This document shows positions 41,967 to 50,060 of a stretch of DNA of 64,000 nt, piece after piece (position 1 is the stretch's first letter; each line of letters opens with the position of its first letter). The translations under genes were made by a program, and so were the position numbers. Under the pieces are notes generated by a model. It did not search any database, was not told where the DNA came from, and was given only the letters and a program-made list of their open reading frames with translations. The stretch is from Hamadaea sp013361475 (lineage in GTDB: Bacteria > Actinomycetota > Actinomycetes > Mycobacteriales > Micromonosporaceae): NCBI RefSeq assembly GCF_040654195.1, contig NZ_JBFAHM010000004.1, positions 372,001 through 436,000 on the forward strand. Direction: 5' to 3'.

Positions 41967-42971
41967 ATGACGTCTCCCTCGCACCACCCACTCCACGGAC
42001 GGCTCCTGGCGCTGGCCGGGACGATCGCCCTCGTCGCGGCCGGTCTCGCCGTCTCGGCCGCGCCCGCCTCGGCCGCCACCTTCAACCTCGAAGGCTGGGC
42101 CACCCAGGGCGGCGGCACCACCGGTGGCAGCGGCGGCTCGACCGTCACCGTCACCAGCGCGTCCGCCCTGGCGAGCGCGGCCGGTTCGAGCACCAAGCAG
42201 ATCATCCAGGTGAACGGCAAGTTCAGCTGCTCCAGCGAGATCACCGTGGCGTCGAACAAGACGATCATCGGGGTCGGCTCAAACTCCGGGCTCACCGGCT
42301 GCGGGCTGAGGCTCAAGAGCGTCAGCAACGTCATCATCCGCAACCTGGTCATCGCGAAGGTGCCGGCGAGCGTCGGCAACGGCGACGCCATCCACGTCGA
42401 GAAGTCGACCCGGCTGTGGATCGACCACAACGACCTGTCGAGCGACACCAGCCACGGCACCGACTACTACGACGGGCTGCTGGACATCACGCACGCGGGC
42501 GACTACATCACGGTGTCCTGGAACAAGTTCCACGACCACATCAAGTGCTCGCTCGTCGGGCACAGCGACGACAACGCGTCGGAGGACACCGGGCACCTGC
42601 GGATCACCTACCACCACAACTGGTTCAGCAACTGCGACCAGCGCGGGCCGCGAGTGCGCTTCGGCAACCCGGTGCACGTGTACAACAACTACTACTACAA
42701 CTCGGGCACCTACGGGGTGGCGTCGACCTGCAACGCGGGCGTCTACCTGGAGCGCAACTACTTCGAGAACACGCCGAACTCGGCGGTGTCGCAGACCGGC
42801 AGCTCGCCTTCGGGCAACATCAAGTTGCTCAACAACTACCTGGTCAACTCCGGCACCCCGGCGGCCCGCAACGGGGCCAGCGTCGCGGCGATCCCGTACG
42901 CGTACACGGTGGACGCCAACTCGTCGGTGAAGTCGATCGTCACCTCGGGCGCGGGCACCGGCAAGATCTGA
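41967..42971 (+). CDS. Secreted pectate lyase (PL1), catalytic domain only
   Basis: 334 residues. Signal peptide 1-36 (LLALAGTIALVAAGLAVSAA, cut near ASA-AT). The PL1 helix shows KTIIGVGSNSGL, STRLWIDHNDLSSD, YYDGLLDITHAGDYITVSWN and the catalytic loop CDQRGPRVRFGNPVHVYNNY with the full RxPxxR pattern. CGLRLK/FSC and SNC cysteines may form disulfides. It has no lectin module, unlike the two genes upstream. A GGAGG precedes the start. Confidence 0.95.
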   Translation: MTSPSHHPLHGRLLALAGTIALVAAGLAVSAAPASAATFNLEGWATQGGGTTGGSGGSTVTVTSASALASAAGSSTKQIIQVNGKFSCSSEITVASNKTIIGVGSNSGLTGCGLRLKSVSNVIIRNLVIAKVPASVGNGDAIHVEKSTRLWIDHNDLSSDTSHGTDYYDGLLDITHAGDYITVSWNKFHDHIKCSLVGHSDDNASEDTGHLRITYHHNWFSNCDQRGPRVRFGNPVHVYNNYYYNSGTYGVASTCNAGVYLERNYFENTPNSAVSQTGSSPSGNIKLLNNYLVNSGTPAARNGASVAAIPYAYTVDANSSVKSIVTSGAGTGKI

Positions 42972-42978
42972 CCCACGT

Positions 42979-43031
42979 GATCAGGGTTCCCGGTCGAATC
43001 ATGCGGCATGATTCGACCGGGAACCCTGATC
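42979..43031. terminator. Long perfect inverted repeat (25-bp arms), GATCAGGG family
   Basis: Arm 42979-43003 pairs perfectly with 43007-43031 around CGG. The right arm plus the next bases (43010-43038) match 31630-31658 at 27 of 29 positions, and the left arm carries the matching changes. It lies between convergent genes. Confidence 0.85.
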
Positions 43032-43043
43032 CAGCGCCGAAAG

Positions 43044-45005
43044 TCAGCGGGCGATACGCAGCCGCCGGGCGAGCCGGGCGGACCGCCGCCGGCCGCGGGC
43101 CACCAGCGTCTCCCCCCGCCGCACGAGCGCCGGAATCCGCCGGGGCACATCGACGACATCACTGTCGGAGGAGTGTGGGGAGGCCGGGAACAGCGCCAGC
43201 GTCCGGCCGACCGGAGCCGCTCCTTCCACGAGCAGGTGGCAGGTCGGTGTGACCCGGGCGTTGACCTCCAGCAGGTACGCCTCCCCCGACTCGGTGATCA
43301 TGAAGTCGAAGCCGCAGAACCCGGTCAGCCCGAACCGTTCCACCAGTACGCGAGCGGCCGAAGCCAGCTGCGGGTGGTCGATGACCCGGATGACCGCCGC
43401 GGGTCCCCTGGGCTCGGTCGCCGCCACGACTTCGAGGCACACCACCGCGGTCGCCTGTCCTTCGAAGCAGGCCGCCGTCACGATGCCTTCACGGCCTTCG
43501 ATGAACCGCTGCGCGTTCACCACCGGGCGTACGCGGCGGAGCCAGGCGGCGAACGGAGCCGCCTCGAAGTTGACGAGCAGCCGCTTGAGCGCTCGCGGCA
43601 GGCTGGGCGGGTGCGCCACCGACCGCCAGGCGCTGCGGACGTCGTCCGGCGTACGGACGAACGCCACTCCGCGGCCACCCCAACTGCCGTCGGTCTTCAA
43701 CGCGTACGGGACGGTCCAGTCGTCCAGCTGCCGCCGGTCCACCACGACCGCCGTCTCCGGCGCGGTGACACCCAACGACTTGGCCGTCGCGGCCAGCTCG
43801 GACCGCGAGGTCACCGAGGTCCACTGCGCGGTGTCGCCGAGCGACCGGCCGACGAGGGCGGCCAGCGCAGGATCGGTCATCTTGACCGAGTCGTGCAGCC
43901 GCCGCAGCAACGCCAGCGCCCGCTCGTCGTCGGGCAGGATGATGTCAGGCTGGGCCCGGCGGATCGCGGCCACCAGCGACCGGCGTCGCCACAACCTGTT
44001 GAGCCTGCAGTCGGCGACCAGGCCGTCGATTACCTCCAGCACATGCCCGCGAGGCCGGCACGCCGACACCTCGAAGCCCGCCTCGGTCAGCGCGTGGGCC
44101 AGCCGGGCGGCGGCGAACCAGCGCATCGTGCTCAGGATCATCGGCCGTTCGAATCCGGGCCGGGGGCGTATTCCGGACCAGCCGGGCCGGGCCGCCGCGA
44201 GCGCGTGGTCGATCACCCCCGCCACCGCGGCCGCCGCAGCCGGTTCCCGCACGACCTCGAGGTGGTCACCGTCGACCCGCTGCACGACGAGCCGCTCGGC
44301 CAGGCCCGCCCACAGCCCGGCCACATCGCAGCCGAAATGCCGGTCCTGCGAGGTGGCGATCAAGGTCAACGTGCCGGGATAGGTCCGCGGGCGATAGGCC
44401 GCCATCGACTGATACGCGTAAAGAGCCGAACGCGTCTCGGCGCTCGCCACGTCGCGTACCGAGTCCGCGGCCTTCGCGCTGCGCCGCGCGAGTCGCCGGA
44501 TCAGGCGTACGCCGCGCAGCCGGATCTCGGCCAGGGCCGCCAGCGGCCGCATGCGCACGATGCGGCCCAGCTGCCAGCTTGTGCGGCGCAGCAGCGCGCG
44601 TACCCACGTCTTTCGGGGCCAGAAGCGCTCGTCGTAGACGCCCTCGATGAGAAACAGCGCGCCGACGTCCTCCCCGGCGGCCCGTAGCTGCTGGGCGACC
44701 TCGAGGGCGAGCAGTGCTCCGAAGGAGTAGCCGCCGACGCGGTACGGCCCGGCCGGCTGCAGCCCCCGGATCGCCTCGACGACCTGCGCGGCCGCGGCGG
44801 GCAGGCCGATCGCGTCCGGCAGCACCGGCATCAGCCCGTACACCCGCTGCGGCCCGGTCATCGCCTGCACCGCCGGAAGCAGCTCGGTGATGTCGCCTTC
44901 CACGCCCGGCATCAGGAACAGGGTCTCCCCGTCGTCGCCCGGCTTCAGCAGCTCGAGGCGTACGCCTTCGGCGGCTGCCGCGTCCGCGGCGAGCGTGGAG
45001 GTCAT
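43044..45005 (-). CDS. Thioesterase-ATP-grasp fusion protein
   Basis: 653 residues. The first 270 form an alpha/beta-hydrolase of the nonribosomal peptide thioesterase type: FLMPGVEGDITEL, the nucleophile elbow GGYSFGALLALEVA near residue 93, and the distal His in RVDGDHLEVVREP. Residues from about 285 onward form an ATP-grasp ligase: PDIILPDDERALALLRRLHD, YALKTDGSWGGRGVAFV near 438, ITESGEAYLLEVNARVTPT near 590. The ligase part would join a carboxylate to an amine via an acyl phosphate. The ATG overlaps the stop of the upstream monooxygenase by ATGA. No carrier protein or NRPS is nearby, so the substrate of the thioesterase part is unclear. Confidence 0.88.
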   Translation of the reverse strand: MTSTLAADAAAAEGVRLELLKPGDDGETLFLMPGVEGDITELLPAVQAMTGPQRVYGLMPVLPDAIGLPAAAAQVVEAIRGLQPAGPYRVGGYSFGALLALEVAQQLRAAGEDVGALFLIEGVYDERFWPRKTWVRALLRRTSWQLGRIVRMRPLAALAEIRLRGVRLIRRLARRSAKAADSVRDVASAETRSALYAYQSMAAYRPRTYPGTLTLIATSQDRHFGCDVAGLWAGLAERLVVQRVDGDHLEVVREPAAAAAVAGVIDHALAAARPGWSGIRPRPGFERPMILSTMRWFAAARLAHALTEAGFEVSACRPRGHVLEVIDGLVADCRLNRLWRRRSLVAAIRRAQPDIILPDDERALALLRRLHDSVKMTDPALAALVGRSLGDTAQWTSVTSRSELAATAKSLGVTAPETAVVVDRRQLDDWTVPYALKTDGSWGGRGVAFVRTPDDVRSAWRSVAHPPSLPRALKRLLVNFEAAPFAAWLRRVRPVVNAQRFIEGREGIVTAACFEGQATAVVCLEVVAATEPRGPAAVIRVIDHPQLASAARVLVERFGLTGFCGFDFMITESGEAYLLEVNARVTPTCHLLVEGAAPVGRTLALFPASPHSSDSDVVDVPRRIPALVRRGETLVARGRRRSARLARRLRIAR

Positions 45006-46198
45006 CTGGTCGCCGCGGCTCTACGGGCGAGGACCCGCGCCACCCGGGGCGCGACGTACTCCGCGCCGACCATGAACCGCATGAGCGGCCCGAAGCTGTT
45101 GGCCGCCGGCGGCCCCACGAAGTACAGGCCGCGCACGGAACTCTCGAATCGGCCGGACAGCACCGGCATCTTCTCGTGTGTCCGGATCGCCGACCGCAGG
45201 CTGTCGCTGAAGAACTCCAGCCGCTCGACGTCGGGCCAGTAGCCGGTCGCCGCGATGACGTGATCGGTGCGGCGCTCGATCGGGCCGTCCGGCGTACGCA
45301 GCACCAGCCTGGCCTTGCCGCCGTCCACGGTGGCCTGCTCGATGACGGCGTTGAGCGTCGTGGACACCCCGGCCTCGAAGCGCGGCTTCATCCACCACGC
45401 CGACGACGGACCGAGGTGACGGCGGATGATCTTCACCCGGAGGCCGCCGGGCAGGAACCGGAACAGGTTCGGCCGCTTCTGGAAGATCCACGACCGCAGG
45501 CCCGGGCCGATGCCGGTGGACGGGTGCCGCAGCCGCTGGTAGAGGCTGCGACCGCCGGGCGGCTGCGCGGAGGCGAACTTGATCCGGTCGCGCCGGGCGA
45601 CCAGTGACGTGTTCGCGCCGGCCTCGGCGAGCAGGGCGGCGATGTCGACGGCGGACGAGCCGGCGCCGATCACGGTGACGTCACGACCGGCGAAGGCGGA
45701 CAGGTCGTGGTGGTCCGACGCGTGCGAGACGAGGTTCGCCGGCAGGCCGGACAGCTCCTGCGGCATCCGCGCGAAGTGGGTGATGCCGACGGCCGCCACG
45801 ACCAGGTCGGCCGTGAGCGTCTCCCCGTCGTCCAGCTTGAGCGTGAACCCCTCCGCTCCCTTGTCCAGCGCGATGACCTGACGGTCCTCGACCTGCGGCA
45901 CGAACCGCTTCTGGAAGTCGACCGCGTAGGTCGTGAACACGTCGAGCTCGACCGGGACCGCCGTGTCGTCGTAAGCGATTCCGTTCTCGGCGCAGTACGC
46001 CGACAAGCGGCTGCCCGGCTCGGGCGAGCTGAGGCTCGACGCGAACCCGTCAGACTTCAACGACATACCCGCGGGCATGTGACGCAGCCACGTGTCGATC
46101 GGCGTGCCGAAGATGCGATGAGGCACGCCGAGCGACCGCAGATGCGCCGCGATGGACAGTCCGTAGGGTCCCGCGCCGATGATGGCTACCCTGGTCAC
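45002..46198 (-). CDS. FAD-dependent monooxygenase / oxidoreductase
   Basis: 398 residues from GTG at 46198 (VTRVAIIGAGPYGLSIAAHL); a TTG six codons upstream is less likely. The FAD-binding GxGxxG is GAGPYG (residues 8-13) and the NAD(P)-binding one is VTVIGAGSSAVDIAALL (about residue 165). HVIAATGYWPDVERLEFF is the conserved ATG-type motif of flavin monooxygenases. The C-terminus ends FVGPPAANSFGPLMRFMVGA. It is the first gene of a two-gene unit with the thioesterase-ATP-grasp protein. Upstream, GCTATT and AATAGC (about 46266-46294) form a loose dyad. Confidence 0.85.
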   Translation of the reverse strand: MTRVAIIGAGPYGLSIAAHLRSLGVPHRIFGTPIDTWLRHMPAGMSLKSDGFASSLSSPEPGSRLSAYCAENGIAYDDTAVPVELDVFTTYAVDFQKRFVPQVEDRQVIALDKGAEGFTLKLDDGETLTADLVVAAVGITHFARMPQELSGLPANLVSHASDHHDLSAFAGRDVTVIGAGSSAVDIAALLAEAGANTSLVARRDRIKFASAQPPGGRSLYQRLRHPSTGIGPGLRSWIFQKRPNLFRFLPGGLRVKIIRRHLGPSSAWWMKPRFEAGVSTTLNAVIEQATVDGGKARLVLRTPDGPIERRTDHVIAATGYWPDVERLEFFSDSLRSAIRTHEKMPVLSGRFESSVRGLYFVGPPAANSFGPLMRFMVGAEYVAPRVARVLARRAAATR

Positions 46199-46402
46199 GA
46201 ACCCGCACCCCCACAACGACTTCGGGTCACCTCTGAAGTCGGGGACCCGTACGATAACCGGGGATGCTATTCGCGAAATGGACTAGTCAATAGCGACGTG
46301 AAGCGTCAGACTCCCGACACCGGTCACCCGCCTGGAGTGCTGCGTACGCAGAATGCCGGAAAGGCGGGTTGCCCGGTCGGCCGGACGGTCAGGTAGGCGT
46401 CA

Positions 46403-46942
46403 TCAATTCCTCGACATCGGACGCGAATCGTCGCGGAGGAACGACGTCCAACCGGCCAGTGTGGAGGGCGACGGCGTACGCGTCGTCGACGACGACCACG
46501 ACTCGGTGGCCAACTCCGGCTCGGGCCAGCGACGCCACCGGCTGACGCTCACGAGGGCCAGCAGCAGCATCGCGCCGACCAGCGCCGACGTCCCCGTACG
46601 CAGCGGCGCGCTCAGATCGGCGTGCAGCCCGCCGAACGAGATGTCCTTCGACAACGCGTCGACCACCCCGTGCGGGGCGACCAGCAGCAGGATGTAGCTG
46701 CCCGCGTACAGGACGCCGGTCAGCACCGCGCCGAGCGGGGACATGCGCAGGGTCGCGATGAGGCCGAGGAGCAGTCCGGCGACGAGGAGGAAGACGAGCG
46801 GGCGCAGGACGTCGGCGCCGCTCGGGGCGGCGGTGTTCGCGTCGTCGAGAACACGCAGGGAGGTGGACTGCCCGATGGCGAGCAGGAACCAGGACAGCGG
46901 GGCGATGACGAGGGCGGCGATCAGGGTCCAGAGGTGTCGCAT
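46403..46942 (-). CDS. Four-segment membrane protein with hydrophilic tail
   Basis: 179 residues. Hydrophobic segments at about 5-24, 47-66, 72-90 and 114-134, then a Ser/Thr/Arg-rich tail of 45 residues. TAAGAT (minus strand, 46950-46955) lies 7 bases before the ATG, so the gene looks leaderless. No family recognised. Confidence 0.7.
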   Translation of the reverse strand: MRHLWTLIAALVIAPLSWFLLAIGQSTSLRVLDDANTAAPSGADVLRPLVFLLVAGLLLGLIATLRMSPLGAVLTGVLYAGSYILLLVAPHGVVDALSKDISFGGLHADLSAPLRTGTSALVGAMLLLALVSVSRWRRWPEPELATESWSSSTTRTPSPSTLAGWTSFLRDDSRPMSRN

Positions 46943-47000
46943 GCGCGGGATCTTAAACGCGTTCGCCGCTCGCGTCCTGTTTTGTACGCCTCGTCAGCAG

Positions 47001-48071
47001 TCATTCACCCTCTGCGATCACCGCGGCGATCAATGCGGCGAGAAGCGCGGTGCGACCCGGAATCTCCGCCACCACAACGTGTTCGTCGTCGGCGTGGGCT
47101 CCCCCGCCGACCGCGCCGAGCCCGTCCAGCGTCGGTACGCCCATCCCGGCGGTGAGGTTGCCGTCCGATCCACCGCCGACGGCCGTCTTCGTCAGCGGGG
47201 GCAGGCCCAGGTCGGCGGCCAGCTTGGCCGCCTTGGCGAACAGGGCCGCGGAGGAGTCGGCGGTCATCGGGGGCCGGTGGGACAGGTTCGACAGCTCCAG
47301 GCGTATCCCTGGATCGACGGGTCGCAGCGCGCGGAGCGCGAGATCGACGCGCGAGAGTTCGCCCGGCGTGGTCGCCCGGACGTCGATCGCGACCTCGGCC
47401 AGCGCGGGCACGGTGTTGCGGGAGGTGCCCGCGGACATGAGGGTGGGCGTCACGGTCGTGCCCAGCGAGGTGTCGCCGAGCGTCGCGATGGCCAGGATCT
47501 GGTGCGCCAGTTCGATTCCCGCGTTGTGGCCGAGTTCCGGCTCGAGCCCGGAATGCGCCGCCTTGCCGTGTACGCGCAGCGAGTAGCCCGACGATCCCTT
47601 GCGTTCGGTCTTGAGCGCGCCGCCGGGGCCGGACGCCTCCAGCACGAGCGCGGCCTTCGCCCCGGCCGCCTCGGCCTCGATGAGCGCCCGCGAGCCGGGC
47701 GAGCCGAGTTCCTCGTCGCCGGTGACCAGCAGGGTCACGCCGCTGCGGTCGGTCAGCGAGGCGATCGCGTGGAACGTCATGACCAGGCCGGTCTTCATGT
47801 CGAAGCAGCCCGGACCGCGCAGGACGCCGTCGGTCACCATGCAGGGATGTGTCGTGAGCGAGCCCAGCGGCCACACGGTGTCGTGGTGGCAGAGCACCAG
47901 TACGCGTGTCGGCCCGCCGAAACGCCAGATCAGGTGGATGCCGTCGCGTTCCGGCGGCGCACCGAGCCGTTTCGTGCCGAGGGCGGCGACGGCGTCGGCG
48001 CTGCGCATCAGGGCGGCGTCGTCGGAGGACGGGGACTCGGTTTCGACGAGGGTTCGGATGTCGTCCAGCAT
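47001..48071 (-). CDS. M20-family metallopeptidase (glutamate carboxypeptidase-like)
   Basis: 356 residues. Zinc-ligand blocks are all present: VLCHHDTVWPLG (about residue 62), GPGCFDMKTGLVM (about 87), LVTGDEELGSPGSR (about 117-130, with the catalytic Glu pair) and GGAHADDEHVVVAE near the C-terminus with the last His. The lid domain (HGKAAHSGLEPELGHNAGIE) lies between. The order and length match carboxypeptidase G2-like enzymes, cytoplasmic in the absence of a signal peptide. Substrate not determined. Confidence 0.9.
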   Translation of the reverse strand: MLDDIRTLVETESPSSDDAALMRSADAVAALGTKRLGAPPERDGIHLIWRFGGPTRVLVLCHHDTVWPLGSLTTHPCMVTDGVLRGPGCFDMKTGLVMTFHAIASLTDRSGVTLLVTGDEELGSPGSRALIEAEAAGAKAALVLEASGPGGALKTERKGSSGYSLRVHGKAAHSGLEPELGHNAGIELAHQILAIATLGDTSLGTTVTPTLMSAGTSRNTVPALAEVAIDVRATTPGELSRVDLALRALRPVDPGIRLELSNLSHRPPMTADSSAALFAKAAKLAADLGLPPLTKTAVGGGSDGNLTAGMGVPTLDGLGAVGGGAHADDEHVVVAEIPGRTALLAALIAAVIAEGE

Positions 48072-48076
48072 TGCTC

Positions 48077-48133
48077 CATGATCAGGGTCATTTCCCTGGC
48101 GTCCTAGCGACGGGGGAAATGACCCTGATCATG
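48077..48133 (-). terminator. Inverted repeat (20-bp arms) between the GH6 and M20 genes, GATCAGGG family
   Basis: CATGATCAGGGTCATTTCCC (48077-48096) pairs perfectly with 48114-48133 around 17 bases. Both flanking genes read leftwards, so here it ends the cellulase gene. It shares the TGATCAGGG base with the elements at 31592 and 42979. Confidence 0.8.
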
Positions 48134-48137
48134 AGCG

Positions 48138-49364
48138 TTACCGCAGCGGCGGATTGGCGTACTGCACCAGTTCGATCGCCTGCTGCGGGAACCATGCCCC
48201 GGCCGCCGGATCGGCGATCCCGCCCCGTGCCGGGTCGACGCCGGTGCCCGTGCCACGGTCGCACTGCCCGTCGGACTGACCGGGCGTCTTGATCCATAGA
48301 TACGCGTCCACCAGCGGGTCGCCGGTGTTCGACGTCGGCTTCAGCCCGAGCCCACGACCGGGCGGGTTGCACCAGTCCTGCGCGTCCGGCCAGCCGTTGC
48401 CGGCCGGCGGCGTCCACGGCCCCTGCCCGTTGCGGCTGGTGTCGATCACGAAGTGCGGCAGGGCGTCCGGTGACACCGCGCCGACGTTCTGGTCGTACCA
48501 CGCGTCGGTCAGACCCCACGTGCTGAAATCGGCCGGGTTCGCCGGATAGTACTGGCTGGCACACCAGTCGAAGTGACCGCGCGCCCAGTCCGGTCCCTGC
48601 GTACCGAAGTAGACGCACTTGGCGATCCAATTGCCGTACTTCAGCTGACGCTCGGTCGTCTGATAGTTCGACAGGTTCACGAAGAACCCGTCGGCCTGCT
48701 GGACGCCCGCCTTGACGAGCCGATCGGCGGCGTCACCCGAGCCGAGCCAGCCGCTGTGCGTACCGTCGAGGTAGACGCTGGTGTTCGGCAGTGCCTTGAG
48801 CTTCGCCACCGCGTAGTTCAGCATCGCGAACCGCTCGCTCGCCGCGGTCGCCGGGTCGGCCTCGGCCGGCTTGCACCACTCGGACGCGCCGTTGATCGAC
48901 GTGTACCAGGGGATGATGCCGAGGCTGTCCGGCTCCAGCGCCACCACGACCTCGTGGCGGCCGATGCCCGCGGCGAAGGCGTCGATCCAGGCCTCGTACT
49001 CGGCCACGCTGGTCGCACCGCCCGCGGAGTACTGGGCGCAGTCCCGGAAGGGGATGTTGTACGCCACCAGCACCGGCACCTTGCGCTGTATCGCCGCCCG
49101 GGTGACCTCGGACTTCACCGCCTTGGTGACCTCCTGACCCTCGCCGGCGGTGAACCACACCGCCTGCGGGGTGCTGACCATGGTCAGCAGCTTCGTCGCC
49201 AGACTCCACTGGCCGTGCGCGTAGAGCGAGGCGATCTGCTGGACGGCCGCCGGGTCGGGCTGCGGAGTGTAGAACCGCGTGCCGTCGTCGTGCGCGTACG
49301 CCGGGGCGGCGGCGAACGCGCCGGCCAGAACGGCCGCCGATAGTGCCGTGAAGATGCGCTTCAC
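48138..49364 (-). CDS. Secreted GH6 cellulase (endoglucanase or cellobiohydrolase)
   Basis: 408 residues from GTG at 49364, with AGGAGGA upstream. Signal peptide 1-24 (FTALSAAVLAGAFAAAPAYA). The GH6 domain fills the rest: LVAYNIPFRDCAQYSAGG with catalytic-loop Asp, VVVALEPDSLGIIP, SVYLDGTHSGWLG, FVIDTSRNGQGPW, WCNPPGRGLG and LWIKTPGQSDGQC. It cleaves cellulose outside the cell. There is no carbohydrate-binding module. The CebR-like box upstream suggests induction by cellobiose. Confidence 0.94.
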   Translation of the reverse strand: MKRIFTALSAAVLAGAFAAAPAYAHDDGTRFYTPQPDPAAVQQIASLYAHGQWSLATKLLTMVSTPQAVWFTAGEGQEVTKAVKSEVTRAAIQRKVPVLVAYNIPFRDCAQYSAGGATSVAEYEAWIDAFAAGIGRHEVVVALEPDSLGIIPWYTSINGASEWCKPAEADPATAASERFAMLNYAVAKLKALPNTSVYLDGTHSGWLGSGDAADRLVKAGVQQADGFFVNLSNYQTTERQLKYGNWIAKCVYFGTQGPDWARGHFDWCASQYYPANPADFSTWGLTDAWYDQNVGAVSPDALPHFVIDTSRNGQGPWTPPAGNGWPDAQDWCNPPGRGLGLKPTSNTGDPLVDAYLWIKTPGQSDGQCDRGTGTGVDPARGGIADPAAGAWFPQQAIELVQYANPPLR

Positions 49365-49393
49365 CGATGTTCCTCCTGGGGGAACGGAGACAG

Positions 49394-49436
49394 TGGGAAC
49401 GCTCCCAACGGTGTCCGGCGTACGCGGAGATGTCAA
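49394..49436 (-). promoter_or_regulatory. GH6 promoter with CebR-like operator
   Basis: TGGGAACGCTCCCA (49394-49407) differs at one base from TGGGAGCGCTCCCA, the known actinomycete CebR site. On the minus strand TTGACA (49431-49436) and CACCGT (49408-49413) are 17 bases apart, and the operator follows directly. The layout is the same as at the pectate lyase promoter (41847-41898). Confidence 0.78.
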
Positions 49437-49505
49437 CACCTCGATCGGCTGAGTTCACCGACGCGACGACCGGCTTTTGTCGGGGTGGCTGGGTACGGTG
49501 CGGCA

Positions 49506-50045
49506 ATGCGCTGGATGGAGTTCGAGAAGGAGCAGCCTCGCCTGGCCGGACTGACCCGCGCGAGGCTGCTGACGCCGGGCGTCGTGCTGGTGTGCACCGT
49601 CCGGGCCGACGGCACGCCCCGGCTCAGCCCGGTCGAGCCGTACATCATGGAGGGCCAGTTCTGGCTGTCGATGCTGTGGGGCTCGTGGAAGGCCAAGGAC
49701 CTCGTGCGCGATCCGCGGATCCTCGTGCACAACATCGTCACCAGCCGCAACGGTGGCGGGGACGGAGAAGTGAAAGTCCGCGGCACCGCCGTGCCGGTCG
49801 AAGACCACGCGGTCCAGGAACGCTATGCGGCGAGTGTCGCCGAGACGATCGGCTGGCAGGCGATCCCGGGGCGGTTCCACCTGTTCGCCATCGACCTCAC
49901 CGAGGTCGCGTACCTGCACTACGACGACGCCACGGGCGACCAGTACACGGTGCTGTGGCCGCAGGGCGCGGAGTTCGTCCGCCGGGGCACTAGCGCGACG
50001 TCGGTGGGCGATCCGGAGCCGCTCGGCGACCGGCTCCTGGTCTAG
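49506..50045 (+). CDS. Pyridoxamine 5'-phosphate oxidase-like flavin/F420 protein
   Basis: 179 residues from ATG at 49506, with TACGGT at 49494-49499, hence probably leaderless. The split-barrel signature is clear: LVCTVRADGTPRLSPVEPYI (residues 32-51), FWLSMLWGSWKAKDLVRDPR and VKVRGTAVPVED. Relatives bind FMN or F420; this branch is common in actinobacteria. The reaction is not known. Confidence 0.85.
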   Translation: MRWMEFEKEQPRLAGLTRARLLTPGVVLVCTVRADGTPRLSPVEPYIMEGQFWLSMLWGSWKAKDLVRDPRILVHNIVTSRNGGGDGEVKVRGTAVPVEDHAVQERYAASVAETIGWQAIPGRFHLFAIDLTEVAYLHYDDATGDQYTVLWPQGAEFVRRGTSATSVGDPEPLGDRLLV

Positions 50046-50060
50046 GGCGATCCCGCGACG

